Shown: piece after piece, positions 1 to 5,200 of the stretch | Layout of the letters: each line of letters opens with the position of its first letter | How positions within the stretch are numbered: position 1 is the first letter of the stretch | Assembly: GCA_039923455.1 (NCBI GenBank) | Contig: JBDTCS010000324.1 | Location: forward strand, 1-6,250 | Length of the DNA: 6,250 nucleotides | Source of the DNA: JBDTCS01 sp039923455 | GTDB lineage: Bacteria; Bacteroidota; Ignavibacteria; Palsa-1295 | Direction: 5' to 3' | Made by a program: the position numbers and the translations under genes | Notes under the pieces: generated by a model | What the model was told of the DNA's origin: nothing | The model's input: the letters and a program-made list of their open reading frames with translations, nothing else | The model's database searches: none

Positions 1-21
1 CTCGGAAAGGAGACGCTATTT

Positions 22-207
22 ATGTATGGAGGTGTTCCTCCATGCACCTGCACCCATCCTTGCTGCCCTTGCGAAGTAGGGGGAATAGAAGTTTTGTCCT
101 GTGTGGATTGTGCTCTCAAGCTCGAAAGCGAGAGCAGAATGGCGAGAAAGGTTAGAAGTGACTTATTCATTTTCTTATCTCCAAATGACCGTCAAACGGA
201 ATACTAA
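22..207 (+). CDS. Small cysteine-rich protein, function unknown
   Basis: This frame encodes 61 residues with an ATG at 22 and a strong purine-rich SD (GGAG at 9-12) nine bases upstream, better than most starts in this window. The first half is cysteine-rich: C8, C10, C14, C15, C17, C27 and C30, with H12, giving a C-x-C-x3-C-C-x-C-x9-C-x2-C pattern. That could bind zinc or copper as a mini metallothionein or zinc ribbon. The second half is a basic linker ending in a polar tail with no recognisable motif. There is no signal peptide, so it would be cytoplasmic. I do not recognise a family. The SD and the cysteine spacing argue for a real gene. The short length and lack of known relatives argue against. 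It could also be a chance frame downstream of a gene that lies outside the window. Confidence 0.4.
   Translation: MYGGVPPCTCTHPCCPCEVGGIEVLSCVDCALKLESESRMARKVRSDLFIFLSPNDRQTEY
23..46 (+). promoter_or_regulatory. Hairpin over the start codon of the Cys-rich frame
   Basis: Positions 23-32 pair with 37-46 around a TGTT loop. Nine of ten positions are Watson-Crick pairs and one is T25-G44. The core ATGGAGG/CCTCCAT is perfect. Two bases of the ATG at 22-24 lie in the stem while the SD at 9-12 stays free, so the helix could dampen initiation. No T-run follows, so it does not look like a terminator. The structure is seen in the sequence. Its role is inferred. Confidence 0.35.
111..136. repeat. 7-bp inverted repeat inside the Cys-rich frame
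   Basis: TGCTCTC at 111-117 is matched perfectly by GAGAGCA at 130-136, with a 12-base loop. An alternative CTCG/CGAG pairing is nested inside. It lies within the 22-207 frame and has no evident terminator T-run. It may be incidental. Confidence 0.2.
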
Positions 208-229
208 GATACAACGAGAAATTAGCATA

Positions 230-261
230 GTATCCTATAGGATACACGACCCATAGGATAC
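230..261. promoter_or_regulatory. Palindromic operator in front of the Xre-type regulator
   Basis: Positions 230-245 read GTATCCTATAGGATAC, a perfect 16-bp palindrome. The right half-site ATAGGATAC (237-245) recurs at 253-261, exactly 16 bases further on. The matching left half of the second site is degenerate (CCCATAGG against CCTATAGG in the core). One strong and one weak dyad, side by side and just upstream of a small helix-turn-helix gene, is the classic arrangement for autoregulation. It resembles the C-boxes of restriction-modification controller proteins. It ends 18 bases before the GTG start. A GATTTTTG element (268-275), close to the Bacteroidota minus-7 consensus TAnnTTTG, follows, but I see no matching minus-33 box. 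A leaderless transcript is possible. Confidence 0.65.
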
Positions 262-279
262 TTCCCTGATTTTTGCAAA

Positions 280-492
280 GTGAACAGCAGTCAAATACTT
301 GCACGTAATTTAAGAAGTTTGCGTGAAAAACTGCATCTAACGCAGGAAGCTGTCGCCTATAAGGCAAAATTAACTCCAGGTTTTATAGGTCGAATCGAAC
401 GCTCTGAACGCACTGTTTCCGTTCAAAACCTTGATAAAATTGCACGCGTTCTGAAAATAGAAACTTATGAGCTTCTTGTGCCTCCCGAATGA
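280..492 (+). CDS. Xre/Cro-family regulator, controller-protein-like
   Basis: This 70-residue protein is essentially one helix-turn-helix domain (HTH_3/Xre fold). It has an N-terminal helix with ARNLRSLRE, a second helix LTQEAVAYKA (20-29), and the recognition helix TPGFIGRIER (32-41). A SV-x-NL-x-KIARVLKI stretch and ELL at the C-terminus complete the five-helix core. The length and the IER-x-x-R-x-(V/I)-S segment resemble controller (C) proteins of restriction-modification systems and SinR-like phage repressors. The start is GTG at 280 with no SD, and a stop precedes it closely. The palindromic operator at 230-261 suggests that it represses or switches its own promoter. No methylase or endonuclease is visible nearby, so the regulated partner is unknown. 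Its AT-rich composition by eye is consistent with acquisition by transfer. The fold is very likely. The C-protein role is inferred. Confidence 0.85.
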   Translation: MNSSQILARNLRSLREKLHLTQEAVAYKAKLTPGFIGRIERSERTVSVQNLDKIARVLKIETYELLVPPE

Positions 493-683
493 TTTTTCCA
501 GTGTGCAATTCGTTGTTTGATGAACCTCATCGCATTTGCGTTCTAAGGTTATCTCAAAGTTCCACCGGAAAGACCCTCCAAGTCTCAAACGGTTACGTTC
601 AGGGAAGGGTACTAATTTCTCCCCTAAAACGTCGAAAAGATGGCACAAGGGTTGTTGTGCATCGCAAATCCAACGCAATATAA
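489..683 (+). CDS. Doubtful small protein coupled to the Xre gene
   Basis: An ATG at 489 overlaps the TGA of the regulator gene (ATGA), the usual geometry of translational coupling. Controller-protein genes often overlap their downstream gene in this way. The 64 residues contain a basic middle (LKRRKDGTRVVVHRK, about 46-60), two cysteines and no signal peptide. I recognise no family. The sequence could be the remnant of a longer, decayed gene or a chance frame. Apart from the overlap and its orientation there is no support, so treat it as tentative. Confidence 0.22.
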   Translation: MIFPVCNSLFDEPHRICVLRLSQSSTGKTLQVSNGYVQGRVLISPLKRRKDGTRVVVHRKSNAI

Positions 684-1077
684 TTCGAACTATCCAAGAG
701 TGTACTTAAACGACTGAAGCCGATCTATCGATGCCCGCTATCAATTGGCACTCCCCTTGTAATGGTAGGAACAGTTGAAGACAATACTAAACAGCTTTTG
801 TTTAGCAGGCTTCACAGCAGACCACATTTGCTGTTATAGAATACGATCATGCAGAGCTTAATGTTTTTCCTCGCAGACGCTACACACTTCGGAGTTGCTC
901 TCCCGAAGGCCCTCAATGCATTTTCTCCCGATTCACAAAACACATTTCGTTGTAACACATCATCACACGTACTTCGCTGGCGTAACCTTTGATAACACGC
1001 CTTGCGATAAAGGCTTGAGCGCAGTTACTTAAAAAACGCGCTCCTATTCATTCGAGAACAGCTGAGATAATGTACGC
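684..1077. other. Gene-free stretch with two hairpins
   Basis: I see no credible coding region on either strand and no tRNA-like fold. Two inverted repeats stand out. CTAAACA (787-793) pairs with TGTTTAG (799-805) over a 5-base loop. ACAGCA (814-819) pairs with TGCTGT (829-834) over a 9-base loop. Neither has a convincing T-run. The promoter of the exported-protein genes that follow should lie towards the right end, but I find no clear consensus box. A decayed gene or a small RNA cannot be excluded. Confidence 0.4.
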
Positions 1078-1099
1078 TGCTTCACATCACTGTGAAGCA
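1078..1099. promoter_or_regulatory. 9-bp perfect inverted repeat upstream of secreted-protein genes
   Basis: TGCTTCACA (1078-1086) is the exact reverse complement of TGTGAAGCA (1091-1099), separated by TCAC. The element ends 37 bases before the ATG at 1137. It could be a transcription-factor operator or, if transcribed, a tight leader hairpin. The half-sites run in the opposite order to a CRP/FNR site (TGTGA...TCACA), so it is not a normal CRP box. Confidence 0.4.
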
Positions 1100-1136
1100 T
1101 AAGCACAATAGTGTTCACTCTAAAACTTCAATCGCC

Positions 1137-1448
1137 ATGAAAACACGAAAGGCAATAGCGCTCGCCCCGATACTGATAGGAATTCTTGCAGTGCAATTCG
1201 CACCCGCGAAAGCGAACGCGAATCCGAATGAGAAGACCGGCAAGAAACATGCAACAAAATATATTGACTACCTCGCATCGCGCGACAGCGTGATCATGCA
1301 CGAACTGTTCCCGGACGGCGTACCGACCGACGACGACTGGTTCTGGTATCAAGAGCAACGCTATTTGCTTGTCAAAGACGCGCAGGTACTCGGGTGGTTG
1401 AACCCTACGTGCTATGAATGCTCGCTCTGGTATAGGGCCGATGCATGA
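1137..1448 (+). CDS. Small exported protein with C-terminal CxxC, unknown function
   Basis: Translation from ATG 1137 gives 103 residues: a basic start (MKTRK), a hydrophobic stretch (6-22) and an AKANA-type signal-peptidase I site near residue 26 or 28. The exported product would be about 75 residues. The frame is open back to a GTG at 1092, but that adds a polar 15-residue extension before the signal peptide and lies in the inverted repeat, so ATG 1137 is preferred. The mature part is rich in aromatic and acidic residues (YIDYLASRDS, then DDDWFWYQEQRY) and ends with C92-Y-E-C95 close to the terminus. The pair could form a disulfide, bind a metal or act in redox chemistry. I recognise no family. 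The next gene starts 61 bases downstream with the same context around its ATG (CGCCATGAAAAC), which suggests co-expression. There is no SD. Confidence 0.72.
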   Translation: MKTRKAIALAPILIGILAVQFAPAKANANPNEKTGKKHATKYIDYLASRDSVIMHELFPDGVPTDDDWFWYQEQRYLLVKDAQVLGWLNPTCYECSLWYRADA

Positions 1449-1509
1449 GTGGGGTTCGGATAACGCTTCGTAATCAAATCAATAGTAACAATCACTAAAC
1501 ACCAACGCC

Positions 1510-2010
1510 ATGAAAACGACAATTGTATTTCTCGTACTATGCGCGAGCACTCTGAGTGCACTAGCACAAGAGCAGCCAAATCCGGCAGCACCAATCGAGA
1601 TGGTATATCGCGACAGCCTGAAGCGTCTCGATTATTTCGATAGTCTGAATATTTGGGCACATGACCCCGCAGTAAATTCGTTGCTGTTCGGATCCCGCAT
1701 ACGCGCCTACCAATATTCGCGAGGTATTCGACCGGCGCATGATTCCTTACTCGCGTATCAAGCTGAACTCGCACAGATGATTCATGATGGAAGGGATTCC
1801 ATATACTATTGCGATGATCAGAGCTTTTTTGGAAAAGCCAAATTATTATCCCGAGTGGGCTATCGCGGAATGCTTGTTGATTTACGCGCGCAACTTGCAG
1901 ATGATATTCGCACTTGGAATGCATTTGTCCGTATGTATCCACCGATCTACGAACACAATGTGACCGCCGCAGAAAAAGCCGAAGGCGAAGAGCTTACAGA
2001 TGACAACTGA
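1510..2010 (+). CDS. Exported helical protein, unknown function
   Basis: This frame encodes 166 residues. The N-terminus is a clean signal peptide: MKTT, a hydrophobic core to about residue 16, and an ALA cleavage site before Q20. The mature region looks mostly helical, with a recurring D-S-(L/I) pattern (RDSLKRL, FDSLNIW, HDSLLAY, RDSIYY), a single mature cysteine in YYCDD, and a charged tail (AEKAEGEELTDDN). No transmembrane segment follows the signal, so it should be periplasmic or secreted. I recognise no domain. It is the second gene of a pair with 1137-1448 and is followed by a strong terminator at 2017-2057, so the unit ends here. The start lacks an SD but is the only sensible Met before the signal peptide. 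Confidence 0.83.
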   Translation: MKTTIVFLVLCASTLSALAQEQPNPAAPIEMVYRDSLKRLDYFDSLNIWAHDPAVNSLLFGSRIRAYQYSRGIRPAHDSLLAYQAELAQMIHDGRDSIYYCDDQSFFGKAKLLSRVGYRGMLVDLRAQLADDIRTWNAFVRMYPPIYEHNVTAAEKAEGEELTDDN

Positions 2011-2016
2011 AGCCCC

Positions 2017-2057
2017 AAGCGAGGCCCTTGGTGATTGAGCAAGGGCCTTCGCTTTTG
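2017..2057 (+). terminator. Rho-independent terminator after the two-gene unit
   Basis: AAGCGAGGCCCTTG (2017-2030) pairs with 2040-2054 through 14 base pairs interrupted by one bulged T, over a 9-base loop. The run CGCTTTTG gives a T-tract on the plus strand. It starts seven bases after the stop at 2010. The T-run suits rightward transcripts. Leftward transcripts ending at 2076 meet the same stem but gain no U-run from it. Confidence 0.8.
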
Positions 2058-2075
2058 TCAAAAGCATACTATGTT

Positions 2076-3365
2076 CTATTGATGCAAATGCTGTATGTGA
2101 CTATTGAATGGATGCAGTGCGACAAATACTTCGAATGCGATCGGTGGAGTTGTTCCGTAACCTATGTTCGCCGGTACAATACTCAGCGTAGACTGCACGC
2201 CAAGATCGAGGTCGGTGTTCATTGTCGTCAGTATCGTGTGTGCGTATCCCAAAGTGATCGCACCAACCGGTGCCCACGCATCCGCTAGATTCCGCACGCC
2301 AAGCTCTGAATACAATTTTTGTACATACTCCATGCGAGTATATACGCTATACTCATCACGATTCCATGTTGATTCGAGCAGCAACGATTCGAGCGTACCA
2401 CTCGCAATTGTATTCTGACCCCAAATGATAGAACTCGCCCACCAACCGAGTTTCTTGTAATCTTTTGTGAGCATGAAAGAGGCTGTCGCACGTGTCATAT
2501 CTTGTCCATCTCCTTCCGGATTCCGAATTTTACCGATCGATACTTGCGTGGCCGTTTCTTCCGTTGGATTCCACGAGATCCTTCCGCTCACGGAATTGAG
2601 TTGGAACCGATCAAAATTGTATCGGTTCTCGTCCGGTTCGCTTCCGTTGAAGAGCGAGGCATCAAGCTTGAAATTTTTGTAGATCATAGCTGCTGTTATC
2701 ACTCCGAAGGTGATGTGCGTCGCATCCTGCCAATGATGCCCGATCGGTGCGTCCGGCATCATCATCGCGGATGTGCGGTGCATGAATGCAGCAGGGCCAA
2801 GTGCAGGCTCACCGGGATAACCGATATAGATTTTCCCAGTTGCAACATCCGAAAACTCATGCACACTCGAAACAGATAGCTCCGAAACAAAATCGTGTGG
2901 ATGCTGCCTGTCCACAAGCGGAATGCCGTTCCAACTCTCACCCGTTTGCAGCAAGAGCGGGTATCCGGCACCGCCTTCGGTCAGCCGATCGAGGCTTATC
3001 ATCGCGCGTGCCTCGATGTAATCATGCAGACCCGGTTCCAACTCGTACATTCCCATCAGCCAGTTCGGCCCATCGAATGTAGTTGCGCCGCGTGGACCGG
3101 GCTGATGTGTGTAGCGGGCGAGCACGTTGCCATGTACCATCAGATGCGATTTGCCGTTCTGCAAATAATACATGTATAGTGGCGTACTCGCAGGTATCCA
3201 ACTCGTACCCGAGCCGGCCTGCACCGAGGGATACTCGTCGTCAGCAGCACCGGCATCGTCATCATGCGGCGCATTGGCGAGCGATTGCGCACGCAGCGCA
3301 ACCGCACCACCAAAATTTAGCGCGAAGATAGCGGCTAAGCACACAATACTATTGCGTATTCTCAT
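2076..3365 (-). CDS. Outer-membrane beta-barrel protein, HPHD family, likely metal-linked
   Basis: This is a 429-residue protein with a signal peptide (hydrophobic 7-24, cleavage after LRA26 before Q27) and an acidic His/Asp linker (34-44). A long stretch of alternating polar and aromatic strands follows, ending near the C-terminus in FEVFVALHPF, as in outer-membrane barrels. From memory, it carries the hallmarks of a widespread unnamed family: HGN (78-80), GPRG, QTGE (140-143), D-x-QHPHD (152-158), GEPALGP, the P-x-APIGHHWQDATHI block (204-218) and GSEPDENR (241-248). Members I recall sit beside copper-resistance genes and multicopper oxidases, but no molecular function is established. A metal-related porin or surface binder is plausible. 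Its ATG overlaps the stop of the beta-propeller gene (ATGA), indicating coupled translation. It is the last gene of the leftward unit and appears intact. Confidence 0.92.
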   Translation of the reverse strand: MRIRNSIVCLAAIFALNFGGAVALRAQSLANAPHDDDAGAADDEYPSVQAGSGTSWIPASTPLYMYYLQNGKSHLMVHGNVLARYTHQPGPRGATTFDGPNWLMGMYELEPGLHDYIEARAMISLDRLTEGGAGYPLLLQTGESWNGIPLVDRQHPHDFVSELSVSSVHEFSDVATGKIYIGYPGEPALGPAAFMHRTSAMMMPDAPIGHHWQDATHITFGVITAAMIYKNFKLDASLFNGSEPDENRYNFDRFQLNSVSGRISWNPTEETATQVSIGKIRNPEGDGQDMTRATASFMLTKDYKKLGWWASSIIWGQNTIASGTLESLLLESTWNRDEYSVYTRMEYVQKLYSELGVRNLADAWAPVGAITLGYAHTILTTMNTDLDLGVQSTLSIVPANIGYGTTPPIAFEVFVALHPFNSHIQHLHQ

Positions 3366-4420
3366 AGCGCTCTCCTGTAAAGAATTCCGTTCGGCTTTTT
3401 GCCGACAGGAATCGTCTTGATGACTTTGCGCGATGCTACATCGATCACGCTTACCGTATTCGCAAATTGATTTGTCACATACGCCTTCGTGCCTGCTTCA
3501 TTAAACGTGATCGCATGCGAACCGGCACCGCAAGAAATCTCGGCGATTTGCTCCGTACCGTTTCGGAAGAGATGCACGGAGCCGTTCTTTTCGTCCGTCA
3601 CCCAAACCGTGTGCGTTTGATCGGAGGCCATTGCTGCCGCCGAGCCTGGCGGAAAGTTAAGCTTTAGAATCGGCGCAGCTTCGTTGGTGCTTTGATCGAT
3701 AATCGTGAGCGAGGGATTCTCTTCTGTCGTAACATAAACGAATCCATTTGCAGAAACCCACGGAGCAATCGGCGCTTCACCGACAGGAATGCGCTTCACA
3801 ACTTTTTTCGAATCGACTTCGATCACATCGACTACGTTTCCCGATTGCGATGCAACGTATGCGTATTTCCCCGAAGTTGAGAACTGCACATCCATTGGGC
3901 CTTGATCGACTTCGATGGTAGTCTTAAGTTTGCCCGTCTTCGCGTTGTACACGCCAATCTTTTTGTCGGACATGTATCCCGTCCAAACCTCTTCACCATT
4001 CGGAGTGATCACCGCATTGTGCACCATCGATGGCGTTGTAATGATGTCGTTGATACGTCCTGTTTTAGAATTCACAAGCACAACCTTCCCCTCCATCGTC
4101 ATCATTCCACCGTGTCCGTGACCGTGACTAAAATCCATTCCGGGGACACCAATCGCGAGCGTCAATCCGTCCTTAGATTGTGCAATATGATGCGGCCACA
4201 ACACGCCATCATCATCCATATCAATCGTGGCGACGACACTGTCGCCCTCTGCATCGATGATCGAGATTGAACTTGATTCTCCGTTGACAACATAGATCGC
4301 CGCCTGCTTGATCTTCAACTTGGGTTGATGAGCGATTGCATCTTCGATGTGAAGTTGTGGCACAAGATACAATACTCCGAACGCCACGAGTAAAGCTAAG
4401 GGTATGAAAATTTTTCGCAT
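3362..4420 (-). CDS. Seven-bladed YVTN-type beta-propeller protein with His-Gly loop
   Basis: From ATG 4420 the product is 352 residues. An N-terminal hydrophobic segment (4-20) could be a signal peptide or a membrane anchor facing the periplasm. It is followed by seven recognisable propeller repeats of the YVTN type, for example AIYVVNGESSSISIID, KYAYVASQSGNVVDVI and KAYVTNQFANTVSVID, the last ending TIPVGKKPNG. Such propellers are found in periplasmic or surface proteins and in the cytochrome d1/surface-layer family; most have no assigned enzyme activity and there is no heme motif here. The unusual part is an inserted loop, residues 98-109, reading SHGHGHGGMMTM, preceded by WPHH (75-78). 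These could bind copper or another soft metal. The frame is open up to 4546, but those 42 residues look non-coding and hide the signal sequence, so 4420 is chosen. No SD is seen. It is coupled to the barrel gene by ATGA. Confidence 0.92.
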   Translation of the reverse strand: MRKIFIPLALLVAFGVLYLVPQLHIEDAIAHQPKLKIKQAAIYVVNGESSSISIIDAEGDSVVATIDMDDDGVLWPHHIAQSKDGLTLAIGVPGMDFSHGHGHGGMMTMEGKVVLVNSKTGRINDIITTPSMVHNAVITPNGEEVWTGYMSDKKIGVYNAKTGKLKTTIEVDQGPMDVQFSTSGKYAYVASQSGNVVDVIEVDSKKVVKRIPVGEAPIAPWVSANGFVYVTTEENPSLTIIDQSTNEAAPILKLNFPPGSAAAMASDQTHTVWVTDEKNGSVHLFRNGTEQIAEISCGAGSHAITFNEAGTKAYVTNQFANTVSVIDVASRKVIKTIPVGKKPNGILYRRAL

Positions 4421-4554
4421 AAAACTATCAGCAAATGATTTGTAAACTCCGTGAAAAAACGTAGCATGCTGAGCGATCCGGGATGTTAAACCGGTGCAAG
4501 CAGCTGAGCTGAGTTGAGAGTGCGTGCTGAAGTGGATGGACAGCACGGGAGTTT

Positions 4555-4998
4555 CTAAATGCGAAGTTGGAGATCCCGTACACGCGGCGGACCGGAATCG
4601 AAGTAAAGCACCACTGCATGCTGACGAGCAGTTAGCTGCATGAGGTGATCTAAGCCGAGGTGAATCGGAGCGTATGCGATGGGTAAATGGACGAGTGCTT
4701 CGTCAACTTGCTCAGCAGATGCAAATCCGTGAGCATTAAATGCACAGTCCGACTTACAATCAGTCGAGCGATCAGAATGCGGTGTACTATGGGAGTGTGC
4801 CAAGGGCTGTTCGCAGCAATCATCATCTGGTACGCCGGAGTCTTGGGCCGTCGCAGCGTGCTGAAGACTCTCAGCTCGAGCGCAATCAAGACAGCTCATC
4901 GTCATCGGCGCAGCGCTCCAGAGGAGCAGCCAAACCGAGAACATGAGCTTCAAAAAACGCGCACGCTTCTTTCTCGTCTTCAATATATTAATATGCAC
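4555..4998 (-). CDS. Exported Cys/His-rich small protein, probable metal binder
   Basis: This 147-residue frame begins with GTG at 4998. A very basic n-region (KTRKKRARFLK) precedes a hydrophobic core (19-31), which is a good signal peptide. ATG 4944 (residue 19) would drop most of the positive charge and is a weaker start. The mature region has C36-L-D-C39, C61-C62, an HSHSTPH cluster (68-74) and C81-x3-C85, with H47. These six cysteines and four histidines within 50 residues suggest a periplasmic copper or zinc binder. The C-terminal third is more hydrophobic and ends with SGPPRVRDLQLRI. It recalls short proteins found beside copper genes (DUF2946-like), but I cannot confirm the family. It is the first gene of the leftward unit; 134 bases without an obvious terminator separate it from the propeller gene. 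No SD is visible. Confidence 0.75.
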   Translation of the reverse strand: MHINILKTRKKRARFLKLMFSVWLLLWSAAPMTMSCLDCARAESLQHAATAQDSGVPDDDCCEQPLAHSHSTPHSDRSTDCKSDCAFNAHGFASAEQVDEALVHLPIAYAPIHLGLDHLMQLTARQHAVVLYFDSGPPRVRDLQLRI

Positions 4999-5015
4999 AG
5001 AGTTGTAAGAACCCC

Positions 5016-5042
5016 AGTATAGAATTCGTTCCGAACTGGTTC
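5016..5042 (-). promoter_or_regulatory. Possible leftward promoter with alternating half-sites
   Basis: Read leftward, TATACT at 5021-5016 is a good minus-10 box, but only a poor minus-35 (about three of six) lies 17 bases upstream. Between them, plus-strand 5028-5042 reads GTTCCGAACTGGTTC, three alternating GTTC/GAAC half-sites that could seat a dimeric repressor. Initiation near 5009 would leave a leader of roughly ten bases before GTG 4998, or about 65 before ATG 4944. Both elements are short and could be chance. Confidence 0.3.
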
Positions 5043-5094
5043 TACGTGGCGATCAGCGTGATGTTCCATGATTGTTCACTCCCTTCGAGTGCAC

Positions 5095-5123
5095 ATTTGC
5101 GGTCCAATTTCTTTGAATTTGCG
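5095..5123 (+). promoter_or_regulatory. Direct repeat of ATTTGCG, possible promoter region
   Basis: ATTTGCG occurs at 5095-5101 and 5117-5123, two helical turns apart. The second copy is embedded in TGAATTTG (5114-5121), seven of eight matches to the Bacteroidota minus-7 element TAnnTTTG. The spacing to the first TTTG is 14 bases instead of the usual 19 or so, so this is a weak promoter candidate. The pair may instead be an activator site for the T9SS cargo gene. Confidence 0.22.
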
Positions 5124-5190
5124 ATAGAAACAAGGGCTCGAACCATTCCGGCTTGAGCCTGTTCCATTCAGGTGTCTTTTTTCACTTTAA

Positions 5191-5196
5191 GGGAGG
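5191..5196 (+). promoter_or_regulatory. Ribosome binding site deciding the start at 5201
   Basis: GGGAGG four bases before ATG 5201 is one of the few clear SD sequences in the window. It rules in favour of ATG 5201 over the in-frame TTG at 5153, which would add 16 residues before the signal peptide. Confidence 0.75.
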
Positions 5197-5200
5197 TTTT

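Noticed and set aside
370..678. Leftward 102-residue open frame opposite the Xre gene
   Set aside because: It lies antisense to a convincing helix-turn-helix gene, has no signal, motif or SD, and its residue composition looks random.
1078..1099. CRP/FNR binding site
   Set aside because: The half-sites are TCACA...TGTGA with a 4-base centre, the reverse order of a CRP/FNR site, so the dyad is kept only as an unknown element.
1412..1942. Leftward 176-residue open frame
   Set aside because: It is the mirror of the signal-peptide gene at 1510-2010, is rich in Arg, His and Cys like typical shadow frames, and runs against the terminator layout.
4421..4546. Upstream extension of the propeller gene to an ATG at 4546
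   Set aside because: The added 42 residues have no structure and would bury the hydrophobic export segment that begins properly at ATG 4420.
4687..5022. Rightward 111-residue frame
   Set aside because: It is antisense to the Cys/His exported protein, which has a clear signal peptide. The frame itself has no supporting feature.
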